A DNA stretch of 64,000 nucleotides from Pseudoscleropodium purum (taxonomy: Eukaryota > Streptophyta > Bryopsida > Hypnales > Brachytheciaceae): NCBI GenBank assembly GCA_963969395.1, contig OZ017802.1, positions 7,938,501 through 8,002,500 of the forward strand. The letters run 5' to 3'. Both the position numbers and the translations under genes were made by a program. The notes beneath the pieces are model-generated. The model ran no database searches. It was not told where the DNA came from and worked only from the letters and a program-made list of their open reading frames with translations. This document shows, in pieces, positions 25,108 through 38,000 of this stretch (positions are counted from its first letter, which is position 1; each line of letters begins with the position of its first letter).

Positions 25108-25993
25108 AAAATTTTGACACAAGATGTGAATATGTACATCCTTGGTGAGAATACAACTTTTTTTTCCTGTTAGGTGCTTGGATCAAAAGTTTTCTTGCCT
25201 TGAATTTTTTGGACAACTCGGGCAACATGTACAAAACTTCTCTTCTACTTTTGAAATTTGGCTAGTATGCAACTATCAAAAAAATAACCATGTATAATGA
25301 AAATATCTCACTTTCGAAAGAATCAAAGTATGTTGGCCATGTCAAGCAAGGTTTAAGAAAACTTTTTTTTCTTACTTCAAATATTATAATCTTTTGATAA
25401 TTAGCACAACTAAAGTTTCTAAATTTTTTTCCACACATTTCTACAATAATCTAGTACACGTTCTTATGTTTGAATAAATTTTATAACTTTTTTTTCATTT
25501 TTTCCAGATTGCCCTTAAAAGTGAATTTTTGACTATTTTTCTTTAAATTCGTGCCTCATTTTTTTAGCATCAAATAAACAACTACACTACAAGAGGCTCT
25601 ATCTTTGTAACAATGACTTGTTTTTCAAATAAAATAGCTTATCAAACTTCCTAAGAATATCTCCCATTGATGCAAACCCTAAAGCCAACAAAGGTGAAAC
25701 TAGAATGGTTTTATAGAGCTCCAATTAGCATGAAGTAAGATTAGTCCATTTCAAGCCATGGTTACTGTTTTTGTCCATTTCTAAAATCAAAGGGCCAATC
25801 ACTATGGGGGTTTAAGTGAGGGGCAAAATTCACACTCTCTCAAACATTTGAGTTTGTCAAACTCCGTCCTTCCAAAATTGTGCCAATAGTATGAAGATTT
25901 GTGGTAGTTATCATTACAAAAGAAAAACTATTAGTCATAGTGCAAGCAATTGCAAGTTTCAAGACTCTCCATTTTCCACATCCAAGGATAGGT
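25108..25993. other. AT-rich repeat debris
   Basis: The stretch 25107-25560 shares short blocks with 40190-40500 and 32580-32880 (for example 'tgtacatcc/ctc..gagaata' and 'ggcaaggt..aaga..ttt'), indicating dispersed fragments of one non-coding family. A lone CACTACAAGAGG at about 25592 looks like a CACTA-type end, but no partner end was found. Confidence 0.4.
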
Positions 25994-26292
25994 TATTGTA
26001 AGATAACTACACCTAAGAATTTAGCAAATAAATAATTTAGCACAATTATCACTATTATTTTGAAAAGTTTTTGTGGGGTCTTGTTGGTAGTCAAAAGACG
26101 ATTTAAAATTATCTTAGAATGCATTTTTTAGGACACCATATCAATAAACTACAAATTTTCAAAGTAATGAAAAATAAGTGTTTTTAAAATTGACCATAAA
26201 TTCTCATGAATAGTGGGAGTATATTTTAGGCAAGAATTTTAGGTAATTGATTTTAGAAACTAGTCTGAATTAGATGTAGTTATCTTACAATA
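25994..26292. mobile_element. 299-bp MITE with 23-bp TIRs bounded by TA
   Basis: The left TIR (25994-26016) starts TATTGTAAGATAACTACA, and the right TIR (26270-26292) is its reverse complement with one mismatch. The terminal TA on both sides could be the target duplication, as in Tc1/mariner-type MITEs. There is no coding capacity. Confidence 0.85.
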
Positions 26293-29105
26293 CTATATAG
26301 TACTATATAGTTGCAATTTCCTCCAAAGCAGCAATAGCTAGTTCTTTTGGAATATGTAATATGCCAAACTAGTGGATGACTTTGCTTTGAATAATTTAAT
26401 CTTGGAAGGATGGGCCACAACCATTGATTTCAAGCTTCACTATCTATCACTCTGTTTGCCACCATTTCACAACAAGATATAAATGAAAAAAATTATATAT
26501 TTTTTTAGAGATGAAGTCATAGGTCTACTACAAGCCATAAAATTTTCAATTTATTTTGGGAAATTCTGAAATTACTGTGAATTTATTGAAAAAAAATGAA
26601 GAAGTTTCATATCAAATACATAAGTTGCTCCAAAAATCTGAAATTTTTACTAAAGATGTATATTTTAGTAGATAATATTATAATGTAAACAAAAATATTT
26701 AAATATTGTGTCATTCTAAAATTAGAAAATAAAAAAACCATGCTTATAGGCATAAAATTCATATTGCTATAAAATATTGGAATTCATCCAATTTAAAATT
26801 GGAAGAAAAAATGTTTTTTTTATTGTGAAGTCTTAGTTGAAGTCATCCAAATGAATAGTTAGTGTCCATAGCAGTGTTATAAGGTTAAAGCTTCATTTCT
26901 TTTATCATATAGTAGACCAACCTCTATTGATATGTTCCAAGTAGGGAATAGAAGATTTCTAATACATACAACATTATAGCATGTAGCAAATAATATATAT
27001 TTAATTTATCTTTTTTGTCTATTAATAAAAAAACATTCTAATCCAAAGCAAACATATTTTAAAAGGATGCTATGAAAAATTAGTAACATTTAACATCTAA
27101 CATTTCTCTATAAGATCTAGAATTGGGGTGAAATTTTGTAATATATATGAGGTTTTAATGCTTATTGAAGTAACAAGTATAGAGGTTCATTTACATTGGA
27201 AAAAATTGATTATATTTTCATATAAAAGCAAAAAAACAAACACATGAATGTATAGCAAAATTTTTAAGATCATTGAATGCATCAATTGTAAAATTATTGT
27301 GTTTGAAGTAAGAAAAAGAGATCTTTTGCACCTTGTCAAACACGTCAATATATAGACTTGGAATTCTCTTGGCTTAAAACATTTGCATCACTTAGTCTTG
27401 AGTTTCTTTTTAACCCCTAATTCCTCAAAATCACTCAAAATTGTCATTTCTCTTAAAATGAATATTTTTGGCATATTTAACTATGTGATGCTATACTAGA
27501 CTAGTTTAAAAATGTGTGGAAGAAATTCCAGAAACTTTGACCACATAGATTACAAGATATTTGAGTTTAAAGTGAAAAAAATGGGGGTTTCCTAACTTGT
27601 GTGACTAGATTATAAGACTTTGAATCTTCTTAGCTTTAAATTTTTGCACTATCAATATTGAATTTTTATATTTCTCTATGTTGAAGAATTGAATAAAAAA
27701 TTTAGGAAAAGAAATTCAAAAAACAACAACTTGATTTTCATTATTTAAAAAATTGTTAGGTAGTAGCTTATATAAGAATGAAAAAAAAATTGATAATAGC
27801 TCAAAGCTCGAATTGAAACATGCTAATCCCAACAATAAGATTGTTCAAGAAAGAGAACTAAATCATGTTGAACTTATTTTTAAAACCTTTTTAATAATGA
27901 ATTCAAAATTAAATCTTGTAAGTTATTTTCTTAAAAATAAGCCCTAATTATCCTCAAAGCAAGATTGCCTATAACTTTCTCACCACTAGTCCAAATAGAA
28001 TGAATAAATCTTTTAATGCAGACAAAAATATTTTCTATGATAAACTTTTAAAAAGAAAATTATTTTGACTTTTTGTGATTATTTTGTGTTGCCCAGTAAG
28101 CTTTGCTTTAAGCTTAGTGTGGACTACTTTTTGTTTTTTAACACTAACTGAAACTAAAGAATTATATTCCTAAAAAGCTTATGAATTTCCATATATTTAA
28201 AAAGAATTTCAAAACATCACAACAAAAAATTGAGACTATAGGAGCCTATTTGAAATCAACTTTGCATCCTAATGGGAATATGAGACTTTATAAATTAATG
28301 TGTTAAATAAATGAGTTGAAATTTTATAGAAGAAGAAAGAAAGAAAATCATTTTCATTCTTCAAATTATCATTAAAGAAGATTATGTAAGAGATGGATAG
28401 AAAAAATTAAATTGCTAATAACTCTAAAATAGAATTGAAAAAAAACAATCCAAAAGATAAAAATGTTGTAGCAAGTAATCTAAACCAAGTCTATTGGCCT
28501 TTTGTTTTTGAAAATTAAAAAAATTTAATTAAAAAAATTAGACATTATATATTTGTTTTTCTATAACATGCCACAATTGCAAACAAAATAAAAGCTCTTG
28601 TATTTTCTCCTCACCAATCAAAATTGAATGAATAAGAACTTCCATTATAAATGTTGCTCTATCCTAAGAATTTAAAAAAAATAAACAAATTGTTTTCAGA
28701 AAGTTAATCTACTTAAAGTTTCCTATTTACTTGGTTAGGGTGCATATTTATTATTTTCAAGGAATGAATATTCATGGAAAGCTAATACATCTTACACCCT
28801 CAAAAAGACTTTAAAAAATTCACTAAACAAATTGCCATTGTAAAAACGTCTCAATGAAATCTTAAAAGTGAACTTTGGTTGTTTGGGATCAAATGACCTC
28901 TTTGTTGTATCTATCAAGCTCAAATATATACATGTATATATAATAAAATGCCCTATAAATTCTTTTTGTCAAATATTATATAAATAAAAAAATAATATAT
29001 TTTATAGTGATCAAACAAGTTTTTATTCTTGACACAAAGTTCAAATAAAGTTGGGTTGCTTTCATTTTCTATATAAAACCAAAAAAATCATCTAAAAATT
29101 TATAT
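26293..29105. other. AT-rich intergenic DNA with repeat fragments
   Basis: No gene seen. 27410-27590 begins TTAACCCCTAA and resembles the left 180 bases of the TTAA-family elements (including 'actttgaccacatagattac', also found in the intron copy near 42055). The rest is extremely AT-rich and featureless. Confidence 0.45.
27410..27590 (+). mobile_element. left-end fragment of TTAA-bounded family
   Basis: It starts TTAACCCCTAATTCC and continues through 'actcaaaattgtcatttc' to 'gaccacatagattacaag', matching the order of blocks at 29106-29310 and 41896-42100. No right end was identified. Confidence 0.6.
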
Positions 29106-30039
29106 TTAACCCCTAAAGTTCTTTGACTATGTTTTTGCCAAAAACGCTCTAAAATTGCCATTTCTTATACAAGTTTCAAAATTTGAAAAAAAACATCTTT
29201 GGACACATGTAACCAGAGGATCTTGTAGTACATTGGTTTGAAAAGATGTGGTAAGAATTTTAGAAATTTCCACCCTGTAGATTGCAAGATATTAGCATTT
29301 GAAGTGACAAAAATAATTTTTTTTGTCCCTGCAAAAAAACCAAGCAGCTGAACTTCACAAGGTCACATTTGTATGAAAAAATGTTCAAAATTATTGCAAC
29401 TCTTTGGATTCATTCTTCAAGGCATGTTGGCTACATGCTTGAAAACTTTTAGATCATTTGAAATTGTACAATATATAGGAAAAAAATAGTAAGTAGAAAG
29501 ATGTAGAAAATGGTTCAAAATACTAAATTATTAACAATTTATTTATGGAATTGAAAAATGCCAATTCCATTGGTGTTAATGTTATCATAAATAATATTCA
29601 CCTAAGGTTTTTATTTTTTTCCAAAAATATTGAAAATTGAGTTCAATAAGGGACTTCAATGTTTATTTTGAGGTAGAGAATCTATAATTGCCCACAAACT
29701 AAAACACCTCATAACTTTTGACTCATTGATCAACTTGGAATGATTCAAAGCTTTTATTGTATATATAAATCTAGAATACCAATTTCAAATTTGGATTTTT
29801 GAAAAAAATGATTTTTTTAGATTTGTCTGGATTGCCCAAGTTGAGAAATAAACTACATATTAGGCAATAACTTTTGATTCATATTTCCAAATGTCCTTTA
29901 ATTTAGTGCACATGAAAGATATTCCTTGTTCACACCTTCTATTAAAATTTGGGCCCAAAGTATGGAAATCTCTAGTCATATGCACTTGCCCAAAATTTCT
30001 ATGTTGCCAAATAACGGAATTTGGTCCTTTAGGGGTTAA
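29106..30039 (+). mobile_element. 934-bp TTAA-bounded non-autonomous element, copy B
   Basis: It is bounded by TTAACCCCTAAAG at 29106 and CCTTTAGGGGTTAA ending at 30039. The length is within one base of copy A (18622-19556), and the sequence runs in the opposite direction with the same blocks throughout, including 'ccaattccatt' and 'gcaataacttttgattca' type segments. No open frame of note is present, so this is a non-autonomous element. Many degraded relatives in the window suggest a long-lived, abundant family. Confidence 0.88.
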
Positions 30040-33000
30040 ATAAAATGAAATCTAATTTTATAAATTTAATTATGATTTTTTATAAATATTTTATTATGAT
30101 ATCCCAAAATAATCTTCACCCAATCATACCTATATTAAAAAAAACTTAATTGAATTTCACTGTTAATTAAAAGTCAAATTCTAAAAATTTATATTTTATA
30201 GATTCTTTTATTATCCTTCAAATGCCTAAGAGAATATTATATCCTTTGATAATTTTAGAGAGACTGGAAAAAAAATAGTTTTTCATCAAATTTTTTGGGG
30301 GAGGTGTTGCAATACATTTCAAATGAATGGAATTAAATATTTCTTCATTATGGTATATTTTGACTATTCTACATAAAATGGTGTTCAATTTAGGAATGAC
30401 CGTATAGTATATTTGGCAACTTCAAGTTCCTTTCCTTCAAAAATTCACAATTATTTCAAATTTTCACCCAAAAATCTGAAAATTTAATGACTTGTAGAAG
30501 ACATGTAATTTTATCTTTGAAAAAATAAGTAGTCTCCCAAAAAACTACAAGCATAAATAGTCACAAAATGGGATCATATTTAGTTAAAGGATTTTGATTT
30601 TCAACTTAGTAGTTATAGTTCCATCTTTTTACCATTCATGGGTTAAAAAGTTTATTGAATTAAAATGAAATACAATACTTTCCACTACATTAGAATTCAT
30701 TTCATGTTATTAACACTAAACCATACAAAAATGGACATTGCATATCTAAACAACAATACTAAAGTTCAAGGCAACCTTTCACTAATAGAAAAAAGGTCTT
30801 CCAATATAAGCTATTGTATCAAAGCTTGAAGTGAAAGTCCATATGGGTACTAGCTTGAAACCAAAAGATCAGGCCTTTGATACCAAGACTTCACTATAGT
30901 TTTCTACCCCAATTAAACCTCTTCTTTATATTAGTGTATGTGTGAAGAACTAACATATATACTTAAGGGACAAAGGTAAGTGTACATGGTGCTAAAGAAG
31001 ATCACAAACAATGCTTGTGAATATAGCAAAATTTAGCAAAATTTCAATCTAATTCTTTTTTTTAATGTGAATAATTTGAATAAAAGTTTTAAATTGGAAT
31101 TCATAGCTACATTAATTTAGCAATGTTTTTAGCAACTTGAGCTAACTATAAAAACTATACATTGGAGTACTAACCACACATACCAAAGACTAGCCCATCT
31201 CTGCCATGTGCCTAATACGTCTATTCTACTTTTGGCCTCATTACTGCTACTAAACTCATCCAAATCCATTTACTCTCCAACTTGAGTAGTGTGTTAGTAC
31301 TTGATTGGTGAATACTTAAGTGCTAATAGGTACAATCCAAGGTGACTATGGGTTGTTAATAGGGTGGTCATGACTTCCCTCTATGGATGATTTTCAGGGC
31401 AGATTAGTTCAAAAATTCATAGAAATTACAATTTCAATCCGAAAATTATAGTTACACTTGGGTTTGATTTGTGAAACAAGTGCACACCTTTGAAAAATAT
31501 ATGCCCCTCTTGTAGTTGGCCCTACGATATTTAGATTGCAAATGAGGGTGATAGTAGGCTTCTCTACCTTAGGATCACTAGTCAAATGAGAGAGAAAGAA
31601 TGTTGACTTAGGATTTTTCTTTCTTTCTTTTTTATCTTTTTTTTCTTTTTTTCTTTTTTTCCCTTTATCCCAAGTGAAAGGAAAGGAATTTTTTTCTTTT
31701 AAAAGAAATTCCGGCACTTCCAATTTTTTGATTTCATGCCTGGCATCCCCAGTCCTGGCAAGCACACTAGATTCTACCCCTTTTTAATTCAGCGTGCACT
31801 TTACGACTTCCCCACAGAGCCTGTGCAAGACAAAAAAAGATCAATCATAATCTTATCAATCCAGAGTACACTATAAAGGTCTGTTAGTTCTCACCATTTT
31901 GTACGTCTCAATTCTCGGTTCAAGGCCAAATCCCAACTTTCTTGGGGTGTTGAATTCTTTTTTATATGTTGTGTGGAAGCAGGAGCTTTACAGTCGGAAG
32001 GGCTGGCCAAAGTCTTTAAACTCTAAGGCCCCAACATATAACAAACATTTATGTCCAAAAAAGGTCAAAAAGCTAAAAAAATTCCTTTGGGGAAGCAATT
32101 TTTTGCACACAATCTGTACAGCAATGAATAGATTTGTAGATGAAGTCAACCTAGAAAGATGCTTGATGTGGTGTTATTCTTCTCATATTATTTACAAAGC
32201 AATAGGTGGGGCTTGATCTTTAAAGTTTAGAAGCCCAAAACTGCTTCAAAATACTAGTCTCCAAAGCAAGGCTAAAATCTTCATCTATATTTTATTTTTT
32301 GAAGAAATTCAACTATAGGATCCTTTAGTTGGCTTATTAGAATACACTCTCCTAAAATTTCAGAATAAGAAACCTTATTGAATGCAAAACCATGATGATT
32401 GCATTTCTAAAAGAAGTATTTTCAACTCTTCTCAAAAGGTCAAGTTTCATCTTTCAAACTTTTTACCCCCAAATGTGTGAATCCTACTACTTGAAACTCT
32501 CCATAATATATTGAAGATATAAGTTGGGAATATAAATACAAAATTTCAACAGAAAAAATTTATATTCATGCTTGAAAAATTAGTAAGTATAACTTTCCAA
32601 AATAAAAGGTTTCATTTCAAAAAAACTTTTTCTTTTTCTTTTTTTCCTTCTTGTTGACCAAAAAAGTGGTACATTTTGACAATTTATGCTCGAAATATGT
32701 CTTGAAATTTTTTTCATTAACTTTGAAATTAGCTTCATATTGCAATCTATGAAGCCAAATGGGCTGAAATTTTTTCCACACATTATTATAACAATATAGG
32801 TCAATAATATGGATTTGGAAATGAAAAATGTAAATGATTTCATTTGTAACTCAATGCATTAAAATGTTTGCTCTAGAACAACTTTAGAACATAAACACTA
32901 TTTCAAATTCAAATGTAAAATCATGAGATTATATAATATAATTGAATGATTTATTATATTTAATTTAGAAAATGAATAATTTTTGTTGATTGTTGGGATT

Positions 33001-35013
33001 TTGATTCTTCTAAAAATTATTTGTCAAAAAAAGTTGAAATCTTGCTCATTTAGTTGCTAGGGGGCATCGTCTTAGTGCAAGATGATTTTAGATATATTAA
33101 ACATCTTTTAAAATCAACATGCATGAAACTAGTATAACTACTTATGCAATGGTGAGATTTCTCAAAGTTGAATAGTGCATCTTTCTCCACAAGTTGAGTC
33201 AAACCATACTAACCCTACAAAATAGGGCCCAAAATTTCATTTCTTCAAACTTCAAATGTTATAATTTTGCAATCTACATGGCTAAATAGGTTGAAATTTT
33301 TAACATGCATTCGTATAGTAGTCTAGTGATAATTTATACAATTGAAAGTTTGAATAGTGCTTTCGTTTTTCAATTGTGCTCAATGCACTAAAAAGTGACA
33401 ATCTAAGATACTTTTGTGAAAATAGTCAATTGACGGAACTATGGGGTTAATAGTGATGAATTTTTGTTTTTTTGGTTACATTAAATTTTCCCTTTTTGTA
33501 GCTATAAAAAAATTTAAAACCACTTCTACATACTATTGGATATGAAACAAGAGACCCAAAATGAATAAATTGTTTATTTCTAAAAAGAGACGGAAAAATG
33601 CCTCATTGGTGTAGAATGTATTATTTTGGATGTAAAGATGTACTTGCAGTTGGAAGAAAGTTTCTAGTTTGGTGTGAAAACTCATAAAGTGTTAGTGAGA
33701 TTATTACATTAAAAATTGATTTTTATTCACATATTGCTTTGGTATTTTCACAAAATCTTTCACCCACAAAACAAGCAAAAATGATATAAGTTCATTTATA
33801 TTGCCACTTGTTAAAGGTGCAAAGTATAGAATGAAGGTCAAAATCCCTTGATGTTTTTGAATTTCATGTTCATTTCAATGTAAGAATGGCCATTCATTTT
33901 TTTTGTAATAAACATTGTGTGAGAATTTAGCAAATTGTTCCTACTACAATGTTGCATTAGGGTTTGAAAACACTGTACACTTTGTTCATATAAGGTGAGC
34001 GATATGAAGACAATACATGGGTTCAAGAGTGAAAGTGTTTAACAAGCAATAAATATAGAATAGGCTACGTTGATCACCCCTTGGAAGTATTTATGGATTA
34101 AATCAATTTTGCATTGAGCATGCTATTATTTCATGGCACTTGATTACATCACAACTAAACCTAATATATTTCATTGACTTACTCTTTATTTAGACTAAAA
34201 ATATTAATATACACTCATATAGTGAACTATAACTACATCCTAAAATTTCATTATTTTTAATAAAAATAAAATAAAATTTGCATTATGATCTTTTGCAAAC
34301 TTTATAAAAACTTTCAAAATTGTTGTATCTAAATCATTCCTAGTTTCTACATCATTATGAAGAGTACCAAGAGTATCATGCAGTTATACAATTGCAAGTC
34401 ACAATAATTTTATTTCTTATGCTTTAAAACAAATTTTCACAACTTTTGGCAAATAAAGATAGTGCACTTATATTGCCATGACAAGTGCACTAAATAAAGC
34501 TCTCTTATTGTCCTTGTCATATCTAAGATTTAAATTATTGAAAAATACCACAACATGTGAAAAAATGCTAAGTAATTTTGGATTGTAAGAACTTAAAGAA
34601 CTCAAATGACGTACTCAATGAGGTGGATGCAAGCATGTCTTCAACCATCTCAACAATAATAACTCTTGAACACCTTTGACAATATAATAACTCTTCAAAA
34701 ACCCAAACTTCAATTCAATGGTCACCTAAAAGAATTTACAACCAAAACTTCTTTTTTGTTCATATTTGGAAAATCATTTTCAAGGATCTTTATATTTAAC
34801 TAAATTAAAGAAAACATATGTTGATATAGATATTGTTGCAAAGTATAAACATTATTATATCAGTTGTATTGATATGAAATAAAAGAAGGTCTCAAAAAAT
34901 ATTTTGGCTTCATGAAAGTCATTCAATTTATTTTTATTTTAAGAGAAAGGTTGTGAAAAGAAAATTTGACTACAAAAATGAAAAACTAAACTTAAAAAAC
35001 ATTAGTACAAATC
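30040..35013. other. AT-rich intergenic DNA upstream of the TTC23-like gene
   Basis: A pyrimidine tract (T with C) lies at 31617-31670. 33235-33450 is a reversed TTAA-family end (GGGGTTAA at 33443-33450). 32580-32880 is another dispersed fragment. Open frames of 105-118 codons near 31409-31765 (minus) and 31899-32216 (plus) have no recognisable domain; the minus one is partly translation of the pyrimidine tract. No promoter element could be assigned for the downstream gene. Confidence 0.45.
33235..33450 (-). mobile_element. TTAA-family end, reversed fragment
   Basis: Read on the minus strand it starts TTAACCCCATAG and contains the 'gattgtcactttttagtgca' and 'tgtagattgcaaaattataa' type blocks seen at the left ends of other copies. 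The other end of the element was not found. Confidence 0.5.
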
Positions 35014-38000
35014 ATGGGAGACAAAAAGAAGAATTTTGTAGATGTAGAGTTAGAGAGTGAAATGGGTTTCTTCCAAGAACCCTCCGTGCGCTTGAAAAAT
35101 GTTGAAGCTGAGGCAGCCAAATTTAAAGAGGAAGGTGATATGGAAAAAGCTCTCTTCTTAAGTATGCAAGTAAGTACTTCCTTTCAATATATTTTGTTTT
35201 TAATTCTCCTATTCTAAATTAATGAATATACAATAAGAAATTTTAGAATGGGATTAAAGTCAAAAAATGCATTTTACAAAGAATAGGCTATTTGATACAC
35301 ATTCTCTAAATGTATCATTTTTCTTCTCAATCATTGTTCTAATCAAAAGCCTTTAAATCTAATAATGTGTTTTTATATTTTATAATATCATATATTTAAA
35401 TTTTTCAATCTCAAATTTTTAAAATTAAATTCCCATAACTATAAGTATATAAGTAATATTATAAATTGAGTTTGAAGAAAATTTTATAAAATCAATAATA
35501 GCCATTTTATACATTGAAAAAATTGTATATAGTCAATTAGTGATTAAAAAAATAAGTAGAAATTATATTTTTTGAAACTAAAATTTACATATTCTATAAT
35601 TTGAATTTATATATATTAAAAAATAAATATTGAAATACTCTATTGTTTTCAAATTATTCAAGTGAAGCAAATTAGAACTTAAAACATCCCATTTTCTATA
35701 CTATGTATATGCATTTAATTTCTCTTCAACAAGATGATAAAGTTAATTATTTAAATTTATATGACCACTAATAGGTAGAGCCTCATTCAAATTTAAATGA
35801 GCCAAAACTTTCTATGCCAATGCTTTCTTTACATGTATTATTTGATTTAAAGAACCATTTTATTAATTCATGTTTATGTATGATAAAATTTCAATAGTAC
35901 TACTTAAATGTGATAAACCTTAATATTTACAATTTATATTATGAAATATTAATTTGAAAGCTTTAAAACTTTAAAGAATATGAAGCCATACTTCAAAAAC
36001 TTATTGCATCATAGAAACTAACTTCTTTTTATCATATTTAAAGTACACTACTACTAACCAAGATTAACTACCTAAATGAGCTGAAATTATGTTTTTTTGA
36101 CGATAGCAATTAGCACTTGCAAAGCTTTGTTATGAAGATCCATCTATTGTTGACCGTGAAGTTGTATTGGGAAAAGCACACCTCAATTTGAGCAATATCT
36201 ACCATGATATGGTACATAATGCATAGCATAATTGAAAATTTTGTTCTAATTAAATTACGTATTTGATTGTTCATAAAGATTAAAATATCTTTCTAAAATA
36301 ACCTCCAACATTTTTATAAAAGATGACTTTGACATTCAAAACTAGTTGATGATTTTACTAGGGCCTTGGAGATCAAGCCTTTTTCCATGGACAAAAGGTA
36401 TATATATTTTTTAAATTTAAAAAATAAAAATTGTTCTCTATATTGTTGTAAGGTGATGCTATTATGTTCAACACTAGTTAGATTTTAATTTTATTGTGGT
36501 TTCTAAACTATACTTTGTTTTCCTCAAGCTTTTAAAATAGTAAATGCAAATTAATTGAATTTCCTCCTTGTGAGTGATGATGGATTTTTAAGGGTGAAAT
36601 ATTATTTGATTAAGCATCATTTTGATGCTGATGAAGGCAATAGAGAGGGTGGACTCTTCTAAAACAAGGGGAGGCGAAAATAATGATATGGTTGTATCAA
36701 CCTTAATCGCTGTTGCAAAAGCCATGATTCAACGTTAGTACATAGATAAAAATTCAAAAACTTGTGTATTTTATTTTAAATATATAAAAAATTAAATAAC
36801 CAGAACTTTGTATTTTAATATATTCAAAACATTTATAATTTGAGAATAATTGAGGTATTTGAATTACATTAATGGATATTTTACATGCCTTCGTAGTTTG
36901 TGTGTACAGGTTGTGATCCCAAATGTGTAAATTACCTACAAAGGGCACTTGTAATCAATCATGAGATTCATGGTTCTAATGTACACCTTCTTATTATATT
37001 AATCTTAACTTTTAGAGAGTACTTTAAAAAAATAATATTTCATAATTTGTGCACATTATATTTGTTTTTTTAAGTAAAACTATAGTGGGGCAATTAGATG
37101 GTTTCTTAAACAAATTAAAAGCAAATAAATTTTTGAAATGATTGATTTGCCATATTTTATATAAACAATGGAGTCGATATAATTTAAAATGTAATATTGT
37201 AATGTCCTATAAATTTGATGATTGAATTTGAAGAAACATTATGTATTGTTGGTTTAATGTCTTGGTGAAGTACAAGTTAACAAATATTAAATACATTTCA
37301 AGTAGAACCATTTTGAATGCAAAAAAGTAATCATTTAAAAAAATTAGTTTCAAAATTTAATTGAAATTAGTACGAGTAATTATTAGTCAATATCTATTGC
37401 ACCCTACTTTTATGTGAAACAAATGTGAAATTTATTTGAAGACAATTGCTGTCTAGGATAATAATGTTGATTTTGAAATTGGATTGAATGAGTTTTCTTC
37501 TGCATAAACAGCATGATTCAAATTTTTCCATTCATGAAGGATTTGGAGATTTTTATGTGAATCTTGGAGATAGTCGAGCTTTATATAAAGAAATACAATC
37601 ATCAAAGTCAAAAGAAACTTCAGCTGATGTTAATGATAAAAAACATGAAAAAGAACGTGATGAATATCAAAAGGCTATGGATGAATATGCAATAGTAAGT
37701 TTAGAAAAATTTGGTGTAGATTCATTTTTATATTTGACATCAAATATTGACAATATCAAGATTTTTAGTGGCCTTTAGAACCTAATTCAATGATTTTATA
37801 GTTTGTGTATGGTGTAGGCATATGAAAAAATAGCAGGTAGTGGCAGAGCAGCTAGGGCGTTTGAGAATGGTGGTACAAAAGATGCTAGAATGGGAGACAT
37901 GTTTGGAAAGGCTGCAAAGGTAGAAAATCTATATATTTGCTTTCACTATAAGAAACACGTGTGTTTTTCACACAATTTTAGGGGACATTTACCTATTTGA

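Noticed and set aside
31617..31670. Pyrimidine tract as a polypyrimidine splice acceptor of a gene
   Set aside because: No coding exon follows on the plus strand, so it is treated as low-complexity DNA.
31409..31765. 118-codon minus-strand frame rich in lysine
   Set aside because: The lysine run is a translation of the T/C tract at 31617-31670. No domain or exon partner was found.
31899..32216. 105-codon plus-strand frame
   Set aside because: No domain or splice context, AT-rich repeat surroundings, and its downstream sequence joins a dispersed repeat also seen at 21.9 kb.
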